Source: Paracamarosporium sp. OC-R06-R3 (lineage: Eukaryota > Ascomycota > Dothideomycetes > Pleosporales > Didymosphaeriaceae). From it: a DNA stretch of 64,000 nt. Positions 32,633 to 43,789 of this stretch are shown here, piece by piece. A program made the translations under genes and the position numbers. The stretch is from positions 124,001 to 188,000 of the forward strand of contig JACVRA010000158.1 in assembly GCA_019828545.1 (NCBI GenBank), written 5' to 3'. Within the stretch, counting starts at the first letter, position 1; every line of letters begins with the position of its first letter. The notes beneath the pieces were generated by a model. That model saw nothing but the letters and a program-made list of their open reading frames with translations, made no database searches and was not told the origin of the DNA.

Positions 32633-35134
32633 ACGATCACGCGATGATACCATATGCCTGCAAGCGTGGCTTACGAGGAGTTGGAATGGCGGAGATACGC
32701 GGAATGGTGGAACAACTATCAGAATGTCGGTTCCAAGGGCAACGAAGTTGTACTATCGGGCGATCAGTTAGGGAGGAAAACCGAGCTGCGCTAACTTATA
32801 CCAATGCATCTTTTTCGGCTTTCCATGCTGACACACATAGGTGCAATGTAGTCTTGCAAGTCCGTATTCATGGGTGTCTCGGACCATACCACACCTTGCT
32901 CTGCATCCTACGACCTGTATCCAATCACCATTTGCACATATCCAGAACGCGCGGCGTTAGATTACCCGTATAACCTCACGATGTCCGCTGCTCCCGAAGA
33001 CCACATGGGCAGGAACGGGTCTGGCCATGTTCCTGCAGGTAATTTACATGGCCTGATCTGAGTCTCAGATCGGGTGTAAAAGTACCACTATGCAGCACTA
33101 CGGGTGGCTCTCTGGTTGCTTCAAGAATATAGACTGTTGCTCCTAATTTAAGATTCCACTGTAACTTGGAACGCTGAAGGGCAAATAATGCGGCGGTTAC
33201 CGGAAGTGCGCCTTCAGCAGGCACCGACGCCTCGTATGATCGGGTGGCTCCTGGCTATACGATACTCGAACTTCAGGCGGTGACACCTTTAGTTGCCACC
33301 CAGGAATACACCGCGAGCACCATATGCATGCGCGCGTGACCTCTGCAGCACTCGCTTGTACAACAAAGTCTCGCAACTATGCTATGCATACTTTTGCAGC
33401 TTTCCTAATCGGCTCCGGACATCTTTTGGAGGACCCACCCCACCGCTTTGGGCCCGGATCTACGGCTAGGCATTGCGGTTATCGATTCACCCGCTGCACG
33501 AAAACAAGATCGAAGTGCAACAATAGCTTATCATGGCTGCAAAACCCAGAGCGCCGAGATGTTCCAAATGGGATGCTACTGGATAATGCGCCGTACCTAG
33601 GCTCTAAGAAATCAATCAAGCGCATCTTGGAGCATCACGAATACCGCCCAGTCTCCGCTCCGCCCATGCGCTGCCTTTGCAAGCGAAGCCCTCTGTTGGA
33701 CAGCTATAGCGCCTCATTCCGACCAATCCGAGCTTGCCTGTTGTCATCCGCGACTCACGCTGCATGTTTGCTGCACAAATGTATTGTTTTTGGCGCCTCT
33801 AAGGAAGCCTGTTACGCGAGCCCGTACCTGCGGACAAGCTTGGCAACGCGTACCCGTCATTGTGGGAGTGGGATTCATATCAGCTGCGGCTCAGTGGTGG
33901 CTTATGCCAAGGCCGTACAACGACACCTTGCTCGAGAAAGACCAACACATGAGTTACATGCGCGCAGCCGCTGAGGTCAGTTGCAGACGTTTACGAATGC
34001 TATCCAATTTGGCAAATGCCATACTTTAAGGCCCCTCCAATTCTGCGGGAGTCATGTGAGGTTACGTTGAAGCGGTTTGTGGCCATTTAACTTCTCACTA
34101 CAGCGGACCGGCGCCGTCGGCTCTCCATGGTACGATGCCCTTTAGCGCGCAGATCATTTGAGCCTAACCATTCACTACACTCCACGCAGTATGATCGGCC
34201 AAGAGCCTCGAAGTTCTTGAGACACATGGCCGTCAGATTTCTGCCAGCCCCAGGGCGAGACCCATTGTGCACACACATCCTTATACCGAACGTCCCAGGG
34301 CAGTGGTTAGTACGAACTGTGAGCGCTAAAGCAGACTCTTCTAGCCCTATCGCTGTCGTACTACCTTGGAACCCGAGATGCGTATTCAAAGGGCTCGAGT
34401 AATCGTCTTGAAAAGACGACGATAAGATATCTGCGAGATGAATCTCACTATGCAAACCCGGTTTTGCGATATGCCGGCTTTGCAGTAACCTTCTCCATGA
34501 GTGATACTGGATCTGGAGCACAGTAGCGAACTCGCCGAAGCAGACGAGTCTAGGGCGCTCTTCTGCCAACGCACTTCCATACACCAGGTCACCGAAGGAT
34601 GTGTGTTTCGTCCCTGCTGCCTGCTGCGTTGTGACGTCAGAGTTGGATATACGAGAAAGTAAGCACCACATGCGAAGCATCGAAGCGATTGCCAAGCTCG
34701 CACTCTGTCCCACTCAACCCTTGGAGCTCGAAAAGGCTTTGCAGCTGCGGCCTGGAGACTGACTGCAGGCTATCGCAGCACTAAGACGCTCCGGAATTTT
34801 GAACTATTGACTTGCTCTATCTGGTCACTTCACCTCGTATGTTGACCTTTTGATCCTGGACCCCTCGCTGCATTGTCATGGCCAGGGCGTATTCTTGGAC
34901 ATGTTGCTTGCGTTGGCTGAATTCTAGCACAAGCATGTTTTCGTGGCTGCATTACATCCCCCGGTTCTAGACGATGGAGTTCATGTTCCCTTAGTCGTAG
35001 GAGAGGCAGGGCGCCGTAGTATATAATGGTGTCCCAATGCCCGGCTTCTTCATAGCAGCAGCGGGCACTCCTTCGTTCGATTCAAACAAGTCCTTTCATT
35101 CACATCTTGTTTTCTATCATTCACAAAGAACACC
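32633..35134. other. Intergenic region without a supported gene
   Basis: About 2.5 kb. Two longish open frames, 33324-33974 (plus, 216 codons) and 34087-34713 (minus, 208 codons), have no recognisable motif and an irregular composition rich in Arg, Cys and Ser. I treat them as chance frames. A typical core promoter may lie just upstream of the peroxidase: TATATAATGG is at 35020-35029, about 105 bp before its ATG. Confidence 0.4.
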
Positions 35135-36207
35135 ATGTTTCACAAGGCGTTCTTGACTTTGTCGTTTTTCTCTTTGGCACTGCTTGCCCCTGCCACACCT
35201 CTCGAACCACGTGAAGCAGCTCCTGGCCTCATTGATGATTTGCTCACCGGACTTCTTAGTCCTATCGAGCAGCTGATCAAGGACATTCTAACGGGCGTCA
35301 CGTCTGGTGTTGCGGATGATGTGATATCGAGCAAGCCTCTGATCTGTTTATCGGCAGTAGAGAAATGTTGTGTTTGTAAGTACCACCTCCCTATGCTCCC
35401 TTCAGATTCCCATCTAACAACCTGCTTGAAGGGTGGGATGTTTCTGAAGAACTCACCAAGAAGTTCAAAGAATCCAACGGCCTATGCAACGACAATGCCC
35501 GCGCCGCCGTCCGCTTTGGCTTCCACGATGCGGGAGCCTGGGACAAGGACACCACCACCGGTGGCGCAGACGGCTCTCTAATGATGGACTTCGGTGAAAT
35601 CGACCGCGCCGATAACAACGGCCTGCAGAACGTCCGACTTCTGCTCCGTGAAGTACAGGCCAAGTTCAAAGTAGGCTATGCCGACCTCGCCCAGTATGCG
35701 CACAACCACGCAACTATCTCTTGTCCTAAGGGCCCTCGCATCCGCACTTTCATTGGGCGCGAAGATGCCACGGGACCTGCGCCCGAAGGACTACTCCCCG
35801 ATACGCATGACACACCCGACAACCTCATTGCACTGTTCGAGCGAAAGGGCTTCACGCCACACGATCTCGCAGCCCTAGTCGGCGCCCATGCTGCAGCCAA
35901 GCAGCGCTTTGTCGACCCCTCGCAAGCAGGCAAACCGCTAGACACCACCCCCGGCGTATGGGACGTAGAATTCTACAACGACACGCTCCAAGAGCCGCAG
36001 AACCCGGACATCTTTGTTCTGCCCAGCGACAAGAAGCTCAGCGTGCATCCCAAGATCAACGACGAGTGGCTGGAGTTTGTGGGCAATCAGCCACACTGGA
36101 ACGAGGACTACGCGAAGGCTTATATTAGGATGAGTTTGCTTGGTGTGACGAACTTGAAGGATTTAACGGATTGCACGAAGACGTTGCCGAAGAAGACGCT
36201 TATCTGA
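35135..36207 (+). CDS. Secreted class II heme peroxidase (ligninase-like, AA2)
   Basis: 338 residues from exons 35135-35375 and 35432-36207; the 56-nt intron joins CCVW to WDVSEELTKKF. A clear signal peptide (MFHKAFLTLSFFSLALLAPA) sends it to the secretory path. RFGFHDAGAW holds the distal Arg108, His112 and the calcium-binding Asp113. GGADGSL supplies further calcium ligands, and LVGAHAAAKQRFVDP the proximal heme histidine at about 233. These define the plant-type peroxidase superfamily, class II. Activity would be oxidation of phenolics with hydrogen peroxide outside the cell. The stretch at 25-75 (GLIDDLLTGLLSPIEQLIKD) is an amphipathic N-terminal extension before the first conserved helix. 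Whether it has manganese or veratryl alcohol oxidation sites cannot be told here. Confidence 0.93.
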
Positions 36208-36821
36208 GGAAAGACGGGAGAGCATTATACCTGGGTCGCGTGTTTTTGATTATATACCTTTTGGGTCTTGTGGATCGGACGAAGGGTTATGGTGTCGCCT
36301 CGTTTACGACGATACGAATCTATGATTGAATGATATATCTTCTTCTATATTCCTGTCTTTGGCCTCTTTTGACCTTCCTCAGTTCTCACCAAAGGGGCCC
36401 ATCGGACGAATGTAGATATGTGACCGTGAACGAAATCATCTGAACGCACCAACCAGAAGGCCGTCTATTCGGAGATCGCAATGCATGCTTTATCATGAAT
36501 TTATGCGAGGAAAATTTTTAGGACGTGATTAGTGCAATGTGCAAGAGTGAAGCTTTCCATCGAAGATGCTAGAACGTAGACAATCTGTCTTGAGGCGACG
36601 GGTTGACATCCAGCAAACCTGAAGTGATGCAGAGCAATCCGAGAGAAAACCAGTAACACGCTTAGTACTGAGACACGAAAGGAGATGCCGAAATTATGTC
36701 AAATTGAAGTATATATCCTTGACATCCCAAAGCTAGCTACGAGCGCGCCCATGACCAAGTCAGTTCCTCGAGATAGAAGGGTGCGGCCAGTACGACAGGC
36801 CCACCAACTTGGACCGCAACC
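36208..36821. other. Intergenic between convergent genes
   Basis: About 600 bp of 3' flanking sequence between the peroxidase and the minus-strand orphan. No gene or repeat was recognised. Confidence 0.4.
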
Positions 36822-37913
36822 TCAGAGCTCCCAAGGACGACCATAGACCCTCCTCCGTTTGGGAAGGTTACTAGGCAGCTCCGGATCCTCGTGCGTGTAA
36901 TGGCCCTCAGTCGATGGTTCGTCAGCCCCATCGCGTACCGGGTTCGACTTGACGCTGTGCTCAGAAATCCATAGAGCGTCACGGGCGTCTAGATATTCAC
37001 GCAAAGTCTGAGGGTCTAATCGACGCTTGCGGCGCATAGCCTGCTTCCTGGAGTCATACTTGGTGGTCTTGCGAATAGCGGCTTTCTCCGGTAGAACAGG
37101 GAGTCTGTCCTTTTCAGGTGTCTGAGGCTTGTGCGCACCCCAGTGGCGCTTGAGACCCGTCTGGCCTGAGTGCATATGGTTGTCGCTTGGCTTGAACTGG
37201 GCATGCGCATTATTCGGATCCTGCTCCATTCCAGCGCGACGTGCGGCCATCAGCTCGGCTGATGTCCGATGCTGAGGCGCGTAACCGACACGATTATCCC
37301 CTGCTTTCTCGTAATCAGCATGTGCATTCAGGTCCATGCCTGACGACCTACTATTTTCGGATTGTCCTTCGTCCGAAACAGCGGTAGCAGGATTTGAATC
37401 TGAGGCGAACAAGGTACGCCGATCGAGATCTTGCTCGCCTTCAAGTTCTTCAAGGTCTTCAACTTCTATGCTATCAGCGTCAAAGATACAATTTACCACG
37501 GAGAAGCCAGAGTCATCTGATAGCCCAAAAGTGTTATCAGGCACCTGGACCACAGCATACTCTTCGGAATCATACTGACCTTCCTCAGCAGAGCTATCGA
37601 CTGTAACAACATTAACGGTACCCAGAACACGACTGTCTGATCCAGTCGCGACCGAGCCCTCGGACTGGGACGGCGCCGGAGGACCGTCTTCGTTCGTCTC
37701 GTGAGCTTGGGCAGCGTCTTCTTCCACCGGTAGATTGCTTAAGGCACCTGTTTGAGCGGTGTTCGGCACAAAGGTAATGACTCGACCGTCACTGAGCGTG
37801 ATCGATCCGCCTTCGACAGGGAAATGAAGAAATGTTGGAGGTCCGCCTTCTTCGGTCGGGGGTAGTCGTATCAGAGCACTATCGCCTGGGAAGGCGTCGT
37901 TCGGAGGCGACAT
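36822..37913 (-). CDS. Acidic, disordered protein of unknown function
   Basis: From the ATG at 37913 (MSPPNDAFPGDSALIRLPPT) the protein has 363 residues. The frame continues upstream to about 38055 without an ATG through a basic stretch (LPCPLHKRKHSAAQPRTTTT). A first exon further upstream, perhaps near 38110-38200, is therefore likely. An ordered patch near the start (FLHFPVEGGSITLSDGRVITF) is followed by an acidic middle (EVEDLEELEGEQDLDRR) and a basic C-terminus (RKQAMRRKRRLDPQTLREYL) that includes possible nuclear-localisation signals, with LPKRRRVYGRPWEL at the end. Probably nuclear. No known domain was seen. Confidence 0.6.
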   Translation of the reverse strand: MSPPNDAFPGDSALIRLPPTEEGGPPTFLHFPVEGGSITLSDGRVITFVPNTAQTGALSNLPVEEDAAQAHETNEDGPPAPSQSEGSVATGSDSRVLGTVNVVTVDSSAEEGQYDSEEYAVVQVPDNTFGLSDDSGFSVVNCIFDADSIEVEDLEELEGEQDLDRRTLFASDSNPATAVSDEGQSENSRSSGMDLNAHADYEKAGDNRVGYAPQHRTSAELMAARRAGMEQDPNNAHAQFKPSDNHMHSGQTGLKRHWGAHKPQTPEKDRLPVLPEKAAIRKTTKYDSRKQAMRRKRRLDPQTLREYLDARDALWISEHSVKSNPVRDGADEPSTEGHYTHEDPELPSNLPKRRRVYGRPWEL

Positions 37914-38410
37914 TCTGGGTGAAATATCGGGATGCGGGGTTGTAGGTGTGTTGACCCACCTCGTGGTTGAGGGCACTCTTCTGGGTGTGGTGGTAGTTGT
38001 GCGAGGTTGAGCGGCGGAGTGTTTCCGTTTATGCAGAGGGCACGGAAGCTTGTCTCGCTTTTGTGAAGCTCACAATGGCGCATGCAGACTCAGGTTCAGC
38101 CTACCTCCTGCTCAATGAATGTGCGAGGTTGGTAGCAGCCTTGGATTGAAATTGTTAACTAAACAATGTGTGACATGCAGTCTTTGTGGGACTGGACGGC
38201 TCAGGAAAACCACTCATCTATATTCTATTGCTTATTTGTTTGCCATACCAGGCATAATCGGAGATGGCCACCTTTTTCGCTCCCTGTGAACACGAGGGCA
38301 GTATAGACACTCGCCACCCTAGCTTTTCAGACCACTTGATTTCTGTAAGGCCTATATTTGAGTAACTCTGCAAAGTCTACCACCATTCACCCTGCTACCT
38401 CTCCAACCCT
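37914..38410. other. Intergenic; possible upstream exon of the acidic orphan
   Basis: Between the orphan gene and adenylosuccinate synthetase, both on the minus strand. A GAG/GTAGGC donor near 38101-38105 and an acceptor near 38069 on the minus strand could extend the orphan gene 5'-wards, but I find no convincing start codon. Confidence 0.3.
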
Positions 38411-39744
38411 TTACCTTGAGATCATGTGATCTCTCGCAGGTCCCACGCCAATCCACCGTACCGGCACTCCGACAAACTTCTCGATGTACTCAATGTATTT
38501 TCTCGCGTTCTCAGGCAGATCGCTGAAAGTCTTTACGCCGGTCGTAGGTTGTTTCCATCCGGGGATTGTCTCATAGTGAACTTCCACCTTAGACAGAATT
38601 TCCGCGTCGGCAGGGAAGTGCTCCAACGTCTGGCCATTGTAGGAGTATGATGTGGCGACCTTGAGCTCCTCGAAGTCATCGAGGACATCAAGCTTGGTAA
38701 GGTTTATTGATGTGTAATCGTTGCATGCATGCGAGTGCTTGACGACCACCAAGTCCAACCATCCGCACCTGCGTTTCCTGCCGGTCGTCACGCCCACCTC
38801 GTGACCCTGCTGCTGGAGCTTCTCGCCAACGTCGTTCAATTGTTCCGTGGGGAAGGGACCGGAACCGACGCGCGTGGTGTATGCTTTTACAACGCCGATG
38901 ACTTCCTTGATGGAGCGCCAGCCGAGAGTCAGACCGGTGAGGACACCGCCGAGGCCAGTGTTGGAGGAGGTGACGAAGGGGTAGGTGCCGTGGTCGATGT
39001 CGAGCATGAGGGCGTTGGCACCTTCGACGAGGATGGGCGTGTTCTTCTCTTTCGCGGAGGCGAGGAGCGGGACTTGGTCGATAACGTACTGTTCGAGCTT
39101 GGGGCGGTACTCCTAGATGCCAGTCAGTGAGGGTTCGAACAACTGGAGAAATATAGGGTATTGCAGAGCATCTGCCTTACCTTGTATCTGTTGATCTCCT
39201 CCTCAACATCGTAGTTGAGCAGATCACCAAATCGCTTCTTGTAGCCGTCTGCTAGTCTCCGCATACCGGTTTCGAACTTCTCCTCATTGAAGATATCGCA
39301 CATGCGCAGGCCGCTCCTGGTCATCTTGGTGCTGTAGGTTGGGCCGATGCCCTTCTTTGTGGTTCCAATCAACCCACCACCCAGCTCGACCTCCTCCAGC
39401 CCATCCACCAGCTGGTGCACATCGAAGACGACCTGCGCCCTGTCACTGATGTATATCCGGCCGTCCGTCTTCAGACCCTTTGCATCCAATGCCTCGAGCT
39501 CCTTGAAGAAACTGGGCACATGGACGACGCAGCCGCTGCCGATGACGTTGACGCAGCCCGGGTTCACGAGGCCCGAGGGCAGGATGTGGAAGTCGTAGGT
39601 GATGCCGTTGGCGACGATGGTGTGGCCGGCGTTGTTACCGCCCTGGGCGCGGCAGCAGAGTTTGGACGAGTGGGCGAGGATGTCGGCGAGCTTGCCTTTG
39701 CCTTCGTCGCCCCATTGGGCACCGAGGACGACGGTGACGGACAT
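38411..39744 (-). CDS. ADE12: Adenylosuccinate synthetase
   Basis: Cytosolic enzyme that joins aspartate to IMP using GTP, the first committed step from IMP to AMP. The protein has 421 residues from exons 39744-39181 and 39112-38411; the 68-nt intron joins EEINRYK to [17 protein letters not shown] at 11-18 is the GTP-binding P-loop with catalytic Asp13. [41 protein letters not shown] and [12 protein letters not shown] follow in the family's order. [10 protein letters not shown] is at the C-terminus. Length matches fungal orthologues (about 420-430). It is single-function and highly conserved, so this is the firmest call in the window. Confidence 0.97.
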
Positions 39745-40534
39745 GTTCGAAGAAGGACGAGCAGAGCGGGCGGGGCGCCGAGGGTGTATTTAATTGCGCA
39801 TGCGGCGCGGAGAGGGACGGCTTATTGGGGCGCGTCAGTCGCGCCCAATGAAAATGTTTGCACGCGGGCAGCTTTGGTGAAAGATGGCCAGGAGCGGGTA
39901 CCGGAAGCCTTCATGGTCGCTATGACTGGCCGTGAACGGCGCCTTGGGCAGACACTCACACTGGGCTTTTCCGACCGCAAGGCATGCTAGGCGCAGCTTT
40001 GGGGCACCGACAACGCAATTGAGCACCCGCACGCAACGATTTCTCCAGGGCGCAGAGACGAGTGCGGCTCAAACTGGGGGTGGTGTGCCCTGCCCCGCCC
40101 CCACCAAAGCCTGCCGGTGACGCGATGTCGCACATTTTGCATGCCCGTGTGCGCCCAATCAGAGCCCGGCGATCTGCGTTACATAATGCCATTTCTCCCA
40201 GCCATTCACCCGTGCACACCACGAGATACTACCAATACTATGTTCATCGGTCTATCAGACGCTTTGCCCGTATCTTCCGCTCCTATTCAAGGATGACTTT
40301 GACTCTGCCTAAAGTGTGGCCAGCTCAATCATCCATCCATCATATTCCTACATACATTAGCATAGGTATCTGTTGATGTTCATGCAGTCTTCTACGCCAC
40401 ATCTTCCATGCTGTGATACCATAGACTTTGTGCTGGCAAGTTACACAAACCCCACTTCAGCTCGTATATTTCACTTTTCTTGCAACAATGCGAATCCTTT
40501 CTTTCAATCACTCGTCATCTCTCTTTCTCAGTCC
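39745..40534. promoter_or_regulatory. Divergent intergenic region with CCAAT boxes
   Basis: About 790 bp between adenylosuccinate synthetase and the MYND gene. CCAAT boxes occur at 39844-39848 and 40156-40160, as is common in fungal housekeeping promoters. No other element was recognised. Confidence 0.4.
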
Positions 40535-41134
40535 ATGATGGCGAGCCCAGGAACACCATCCTCGTGTATGATCTGTGATAAGCCAAATAGCCGTCGCTGC
40601 AGCCAATGCAAGAGCACCTACTATTGCTCCCCAGCATGTCAGAGATCCGATTGGCCTACCCACAAGCTTCTTTGCGCAAACTCCGCCTCGTTCACGTCTC
40701 CACGGCCAACCCCAGAGCATGTCTGCGCCATCTACTTCCCCGTGGACAAGGAGAAACCCGAGTTCATCTGGCTCTCTTGCACGTGGAAAGTGAACGAGAG
40801 ACGTGGCGAGAGGTTTCAAAGTCCCGATGACGATTCGATACTGGGCCCCGATGCCTTCAAAGGAGGTGTACCCTTCGCATGAAATCCTATATTAGAACGG
40901 GATCTCTCGGATATGATATACATCAGATATCGCGATTCGTTCCTCTTGGACGGGTCAGAACGAAACAAAAGCGTCGCCGCTATAACTGCTACACTACCTG
41001 GACAGCACCTGGATTGGAGAGGCCCGATCATAGCATATGGCAAGCGAGGACATTTTTTTGCTCCGGGCGAGTGCAAAGATATCGGTATCAACGATTTCCG
41101 GCATGTCGTGGATTGGTTCCACTATCAAGGTTAA
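40535..41134 (+). pseudogene. MYND-type zinc-finger protein gene interrupted by TGA
   Basis: From the ATG at 40535 the protein begins MMASPGTPSSCMICDKPNSR, followed by a full MYND finger: C-x2-C, then C-x2-C in CSQCKSTYYC, then CQRSDWPTHKLLC. It reads on to GPDAFKGGVPFA, then meets TGA at 40880-40882. The same frame continues for 84 codons with NPILERDLSDMIYIRYRDSF, DWRGPIIAYGKRGHF and INDFRHVVDWF, segments I recognise as the normal C-terminal part of this fungal MYND family. The frame ends at 41134, earlier than in relatives. It may be a pseudogene, a strain-specific nonsense allele or a sequencing error. A 30-nt intron 40871-40900 would remove the stop but is too short to trust. Confidence 0.72.
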
Positions 41135-41886
41135 CGTTGCTTGATGGGCTTCAAGATTCCATCGATATCTACCGGCGATGGGGGCTTGGTCACCGGAGGC
41201 ATCGCGGAAAGACCAGGGGGATAGACGACTGAAAGTCAGCATGAAAATTGTTCTCAAAGTATCATGTGTCCTCACGGATGAAGGGAAAAAAGTTAGCCTC
41301 GAGGTTGGTCGCGTGTCACGTAGACATTATCTGGGTTCTTGCTGGACGAAAATGAAGTGGCGTAGGGCTGGCTGGGGACAAAAGGAATAACCAAAAGGTA
41401 GACACTATACAGAGAAATACTTAGGGGGTGTTGCATGATACTGTGCCACGGCCGTTTGGGGAATTCGAGCTGCAAAATAAATCGGGATAAACCTAGTATG
41501 GACGTTTGATTGCATACCAACAATGGACACATACCTGCAATGGGTTAAAAGAAAGAAAATATGATAAATATAGTCAAGTGAAGGTGTTCTCAGAGCAAAC
41601 GTAGATGGGAAACGCCACTGAAGAACGCGTTAGCTTCATCTCGTTTGCAACGCCTCGCCTTCTCTCACTTGCGTCTCCCCTCACGGGTAGATGCCTGCCA
41701 TTCTCGCCGGTCGGCTGTCACCATGCCCTTGGCCCTTGTTGGTACGATGGTGTCTTCTCAAATCAAAGAACTTTCCAGCTCTCTGTTGGCGTATTCTTTG
41801 CTTCTTCTCACTGACCTAACTGCCTCAATCGCACACCACCAGTTTTCCATTCTAGTAAAGAGACACGAATCAGCCAACCAACGAAC
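41135..41886. other. Intergenic region
   Basis: About 750 bp. The first 250 bp may be the decayed 3' end of the MYND gene. A 70-codon frame at 41178-41390 has no recognisable content. The rest is the promoter of the first small secreted protein gene. Confidence 0.35.
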
Positions 41887-42340
41887 ATGCATCTCCTCAC
41901 TTTCCTCGCCATCCTCATGTTGGCTCTTCTCGGCGCGGCCGCCCCCATCGATTCGACCGACATCACGCCCATCAGCCCCCTTGTCGAAGCTGGCCCGCTA
42001 TGCCGCCACGAGCCGCACTGCGTCCTCGTCACCTTCGACTCCGGCAAGCAGATCGAGCTCGACAACGAGAATTGCCGAGATCTCACAGACGGCAATGAAG
42101 TAATCGGCATCCTTATAGCAGACTGCTATTGCACGCTCTTCTCGTAAGTATCCTAGGTGGCATCGCAGGATCTCGGGAGACGAGACGTGGATGTGGGATT
42201 GGATATGGCTAACGGCAGATAGGAGTTACGGTTGCGCAAGTGTCCCAGATGGCTTTTGGTGGCATGGCGGAAAGTGCAATGGTCTTATGGGACCAGACTT
42301 TGGATTTCCGGTTAGATCGATTGCTTGTTCGGGACAGTGA
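41887..42340 (+). CDS. Small secreted eight-cysteine protein, copy 1 (effector-like)
   Basis: 124 residues from exons 41887-42143 and 42223-42340, with a 79-nt phase-2 intron. MHLLTFLAILMLALLGAAAP is a signal peptide. The mature protein has eight cysteines: C-x5-C, 17 residues, C, 16 residues, CYC, 7 residues, C, 13 residues, C, 16 residues, C. Four disulfides are therefore possible. Conserved with its neighbour are ITPISPL, the LVTFDSGKQIELDN strand pair, EVIGIL and PVRSIAC. No known family was recognised. Small size, secretion and cysteine content are the usual marks of fungal effectors or antimicrobial proteins; the function is inferred. Tandem with copy 2, about 500 bp downstream. Confidence 0.85.
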
Positions 42341-42845
42341 GGCGGGGCGTCGAAAGAATATTTGAGATGTAGGATGGCATGAATTCCCAGAAGTCTAGGT
42401 GTCGTCTTTGAAGGTAGACTGACGACGGTCTATGCTTGTAAATGAGAATGGTATTTTAAGTCTTGGGTATGTGTTCAGATTTTCACCGGGATTTCTGGAC
42501 CTGAACCTACGCTTAAGGCAGCCCTTATGGAAAGAGGATGATCAGAAGGTCTATCTCATTGCTCAACGAACCGGACGATATCGTGGAATTCCTTCAGAGA
42601 ATGGCTGATTTGTAACCCAAAAGTGCTAGTGATGTAGCATACGCAGAGCTGCAGCCTCTTACCCAGTTCTATGTCGACGCTCAACCGCTAAATCCCAAGT
42701 GATAGTAATTCAATTCCTGTTTCACTGTAGATATAAAACCCGTCACGTTGCTCTTGTACCTCGAAATTTCTCTTTCATACATCTACAATCAACTAGAACA
42801 TACCGACGCTCCAATCAACACCAGTCATCTATCACCAGGTGTACG
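42341..42845. other. Spacer between the tandem secreted-protein genes
   Basis: 505 bp including the 3' flank of copy 1 and the promoter of copy 2. No other gene was seen. Confidence 0.4.
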
Positions 42846-43264
42846 ATGCATCTCTTCACACTCTTCACTATCCTCTTGCTGGCGCTCTTCAGCGCTGCCA
42901 TCCCCATCAGCGACGACATCGGCATCTCACCAATCAGCCCGCTCCTCGAGTCTCGCTCCTGTAGGTCACCGTCCTGCATCCTCATCACATTCGCCGATGG
43001 CACGCAGATCGACCTCAACAACATCCAATGTCAGAACATGGGCAAGGAGGTGATTGGCGTGCTCGTAGGAGAATGCTACTGCGCGCTCTGGGCGTAAGTA
43101 TAGAAGCGTCAACGAGAACGAGGTGGGAGTTGCTAACAGAGTAAAGCAACCAAGGATGTAGCGATCTCGTCCAGTCTGTGTTCCCGTGTCCTGGTGTTAT
43201 CAGCGACTTCACGAAGCCCGTAAGGTCCATCTCGTGCGGTGGATGGAGCGGCGGCGGCCGTTAG
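42846..43264 (+). CDS. Small secreted eight-cysteine protein, copy 2 (effector-like)
   Basis: 121 residues from exons 42846-43093 and 43147-43264. The intron (53 nt) is in the same phase and codon position as in copy 1, and exon 2 is exactly 118 nt in both. MHLFTLFTILLLALFSAAIP is the signal peptide. Cysteine pattern: C-x4-C, 17, C, 14, CYC, 7, C, 9, C, 15, C, so all eight are kept. Alignable blocks are SPISPL, LITFADGTQIDLNN, KEVIGVL, ECYC and KPVRSISC. Overall identity is roughly half, so the duplication is not recent. The tail ends GGWSGGGR, unlike copy 1. Function unknown. Confidence 0.85.
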
Positions 43265-43789
43265 GCAAGATGTAGCCAACTTTGGCGATGAAGGTGCGCG
43301 TCTGAACGAATGTGAATAAGCTGGGTCTGTCGGAAATCATGCCTTGATAAGAGGTTGGAAAATGGCTGTTTCTTCGTAGCATTGGGACGATGAGTACCAT
43401 GTGATGGCGAATGGCTTTTGGGTAGATCAGTGAGCAGGCAATGTCTGGTTTTAAGTAGCTGATCAATCGTCTACAAGAACATTATTCTTTCATTTTACCT
43501 TTCTGTACTTTCACATATTGGTAGTACCGTCCAAATCTAGACTACACCAGTGCCAGCGGAAAGAGTGACTCCGTGTCGCGGACGCGTTCTTAACCCCGTG
43601 TAAAGTCCGTGTACGTGCCGCCACCGCTCACTCTCAAGCATGGATGCCTTCACCGTCTACTCCAACATCCACGTTCCCTTTACGCCCGGCGCCGTGCCCC
43701 CATAATCCCTCGCAGTAATTTCTCTGGTTCACCGAGAACTATTAAAGCCCGCCACCCGGCAACATCCAGCGCATGCGCGCTACTCCACC
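43265..43789. other. Intergenic region
   Basis: About 525 bp between the second secreted-protein gene and the WLM protease gene. The frame at 43609-44145 lies mostly in the shadow of the protease gene. Nothing else was recognised. Confidence 0.4.

Noticed and set aside
33324..33974. 216-codon open frame on the plus strand
   Set aside because: No recognisable domain; composition is erratic with many Arg, Cys and Ser and no splice or start support. Likely chance.
34087..34713. 208-codon open frame on the minus strand
   Set aside because: No motif, signal or conserved-looking block; the opposite strand has equally long frames. Likely chance.
40880..40882. Programmed UGA readthrough in the MYND gene
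   Set aside because: The base after the stop is A, not the CUA context known to favour readthrough, and the frame also ends early further on.
40871..40900. A 30-nt intron removing the TGA of the MYND gene
   Set aside because: Shorter than any other intron in the window (minimum 44 nt), no branch point, and removal would delete conserved family residues.
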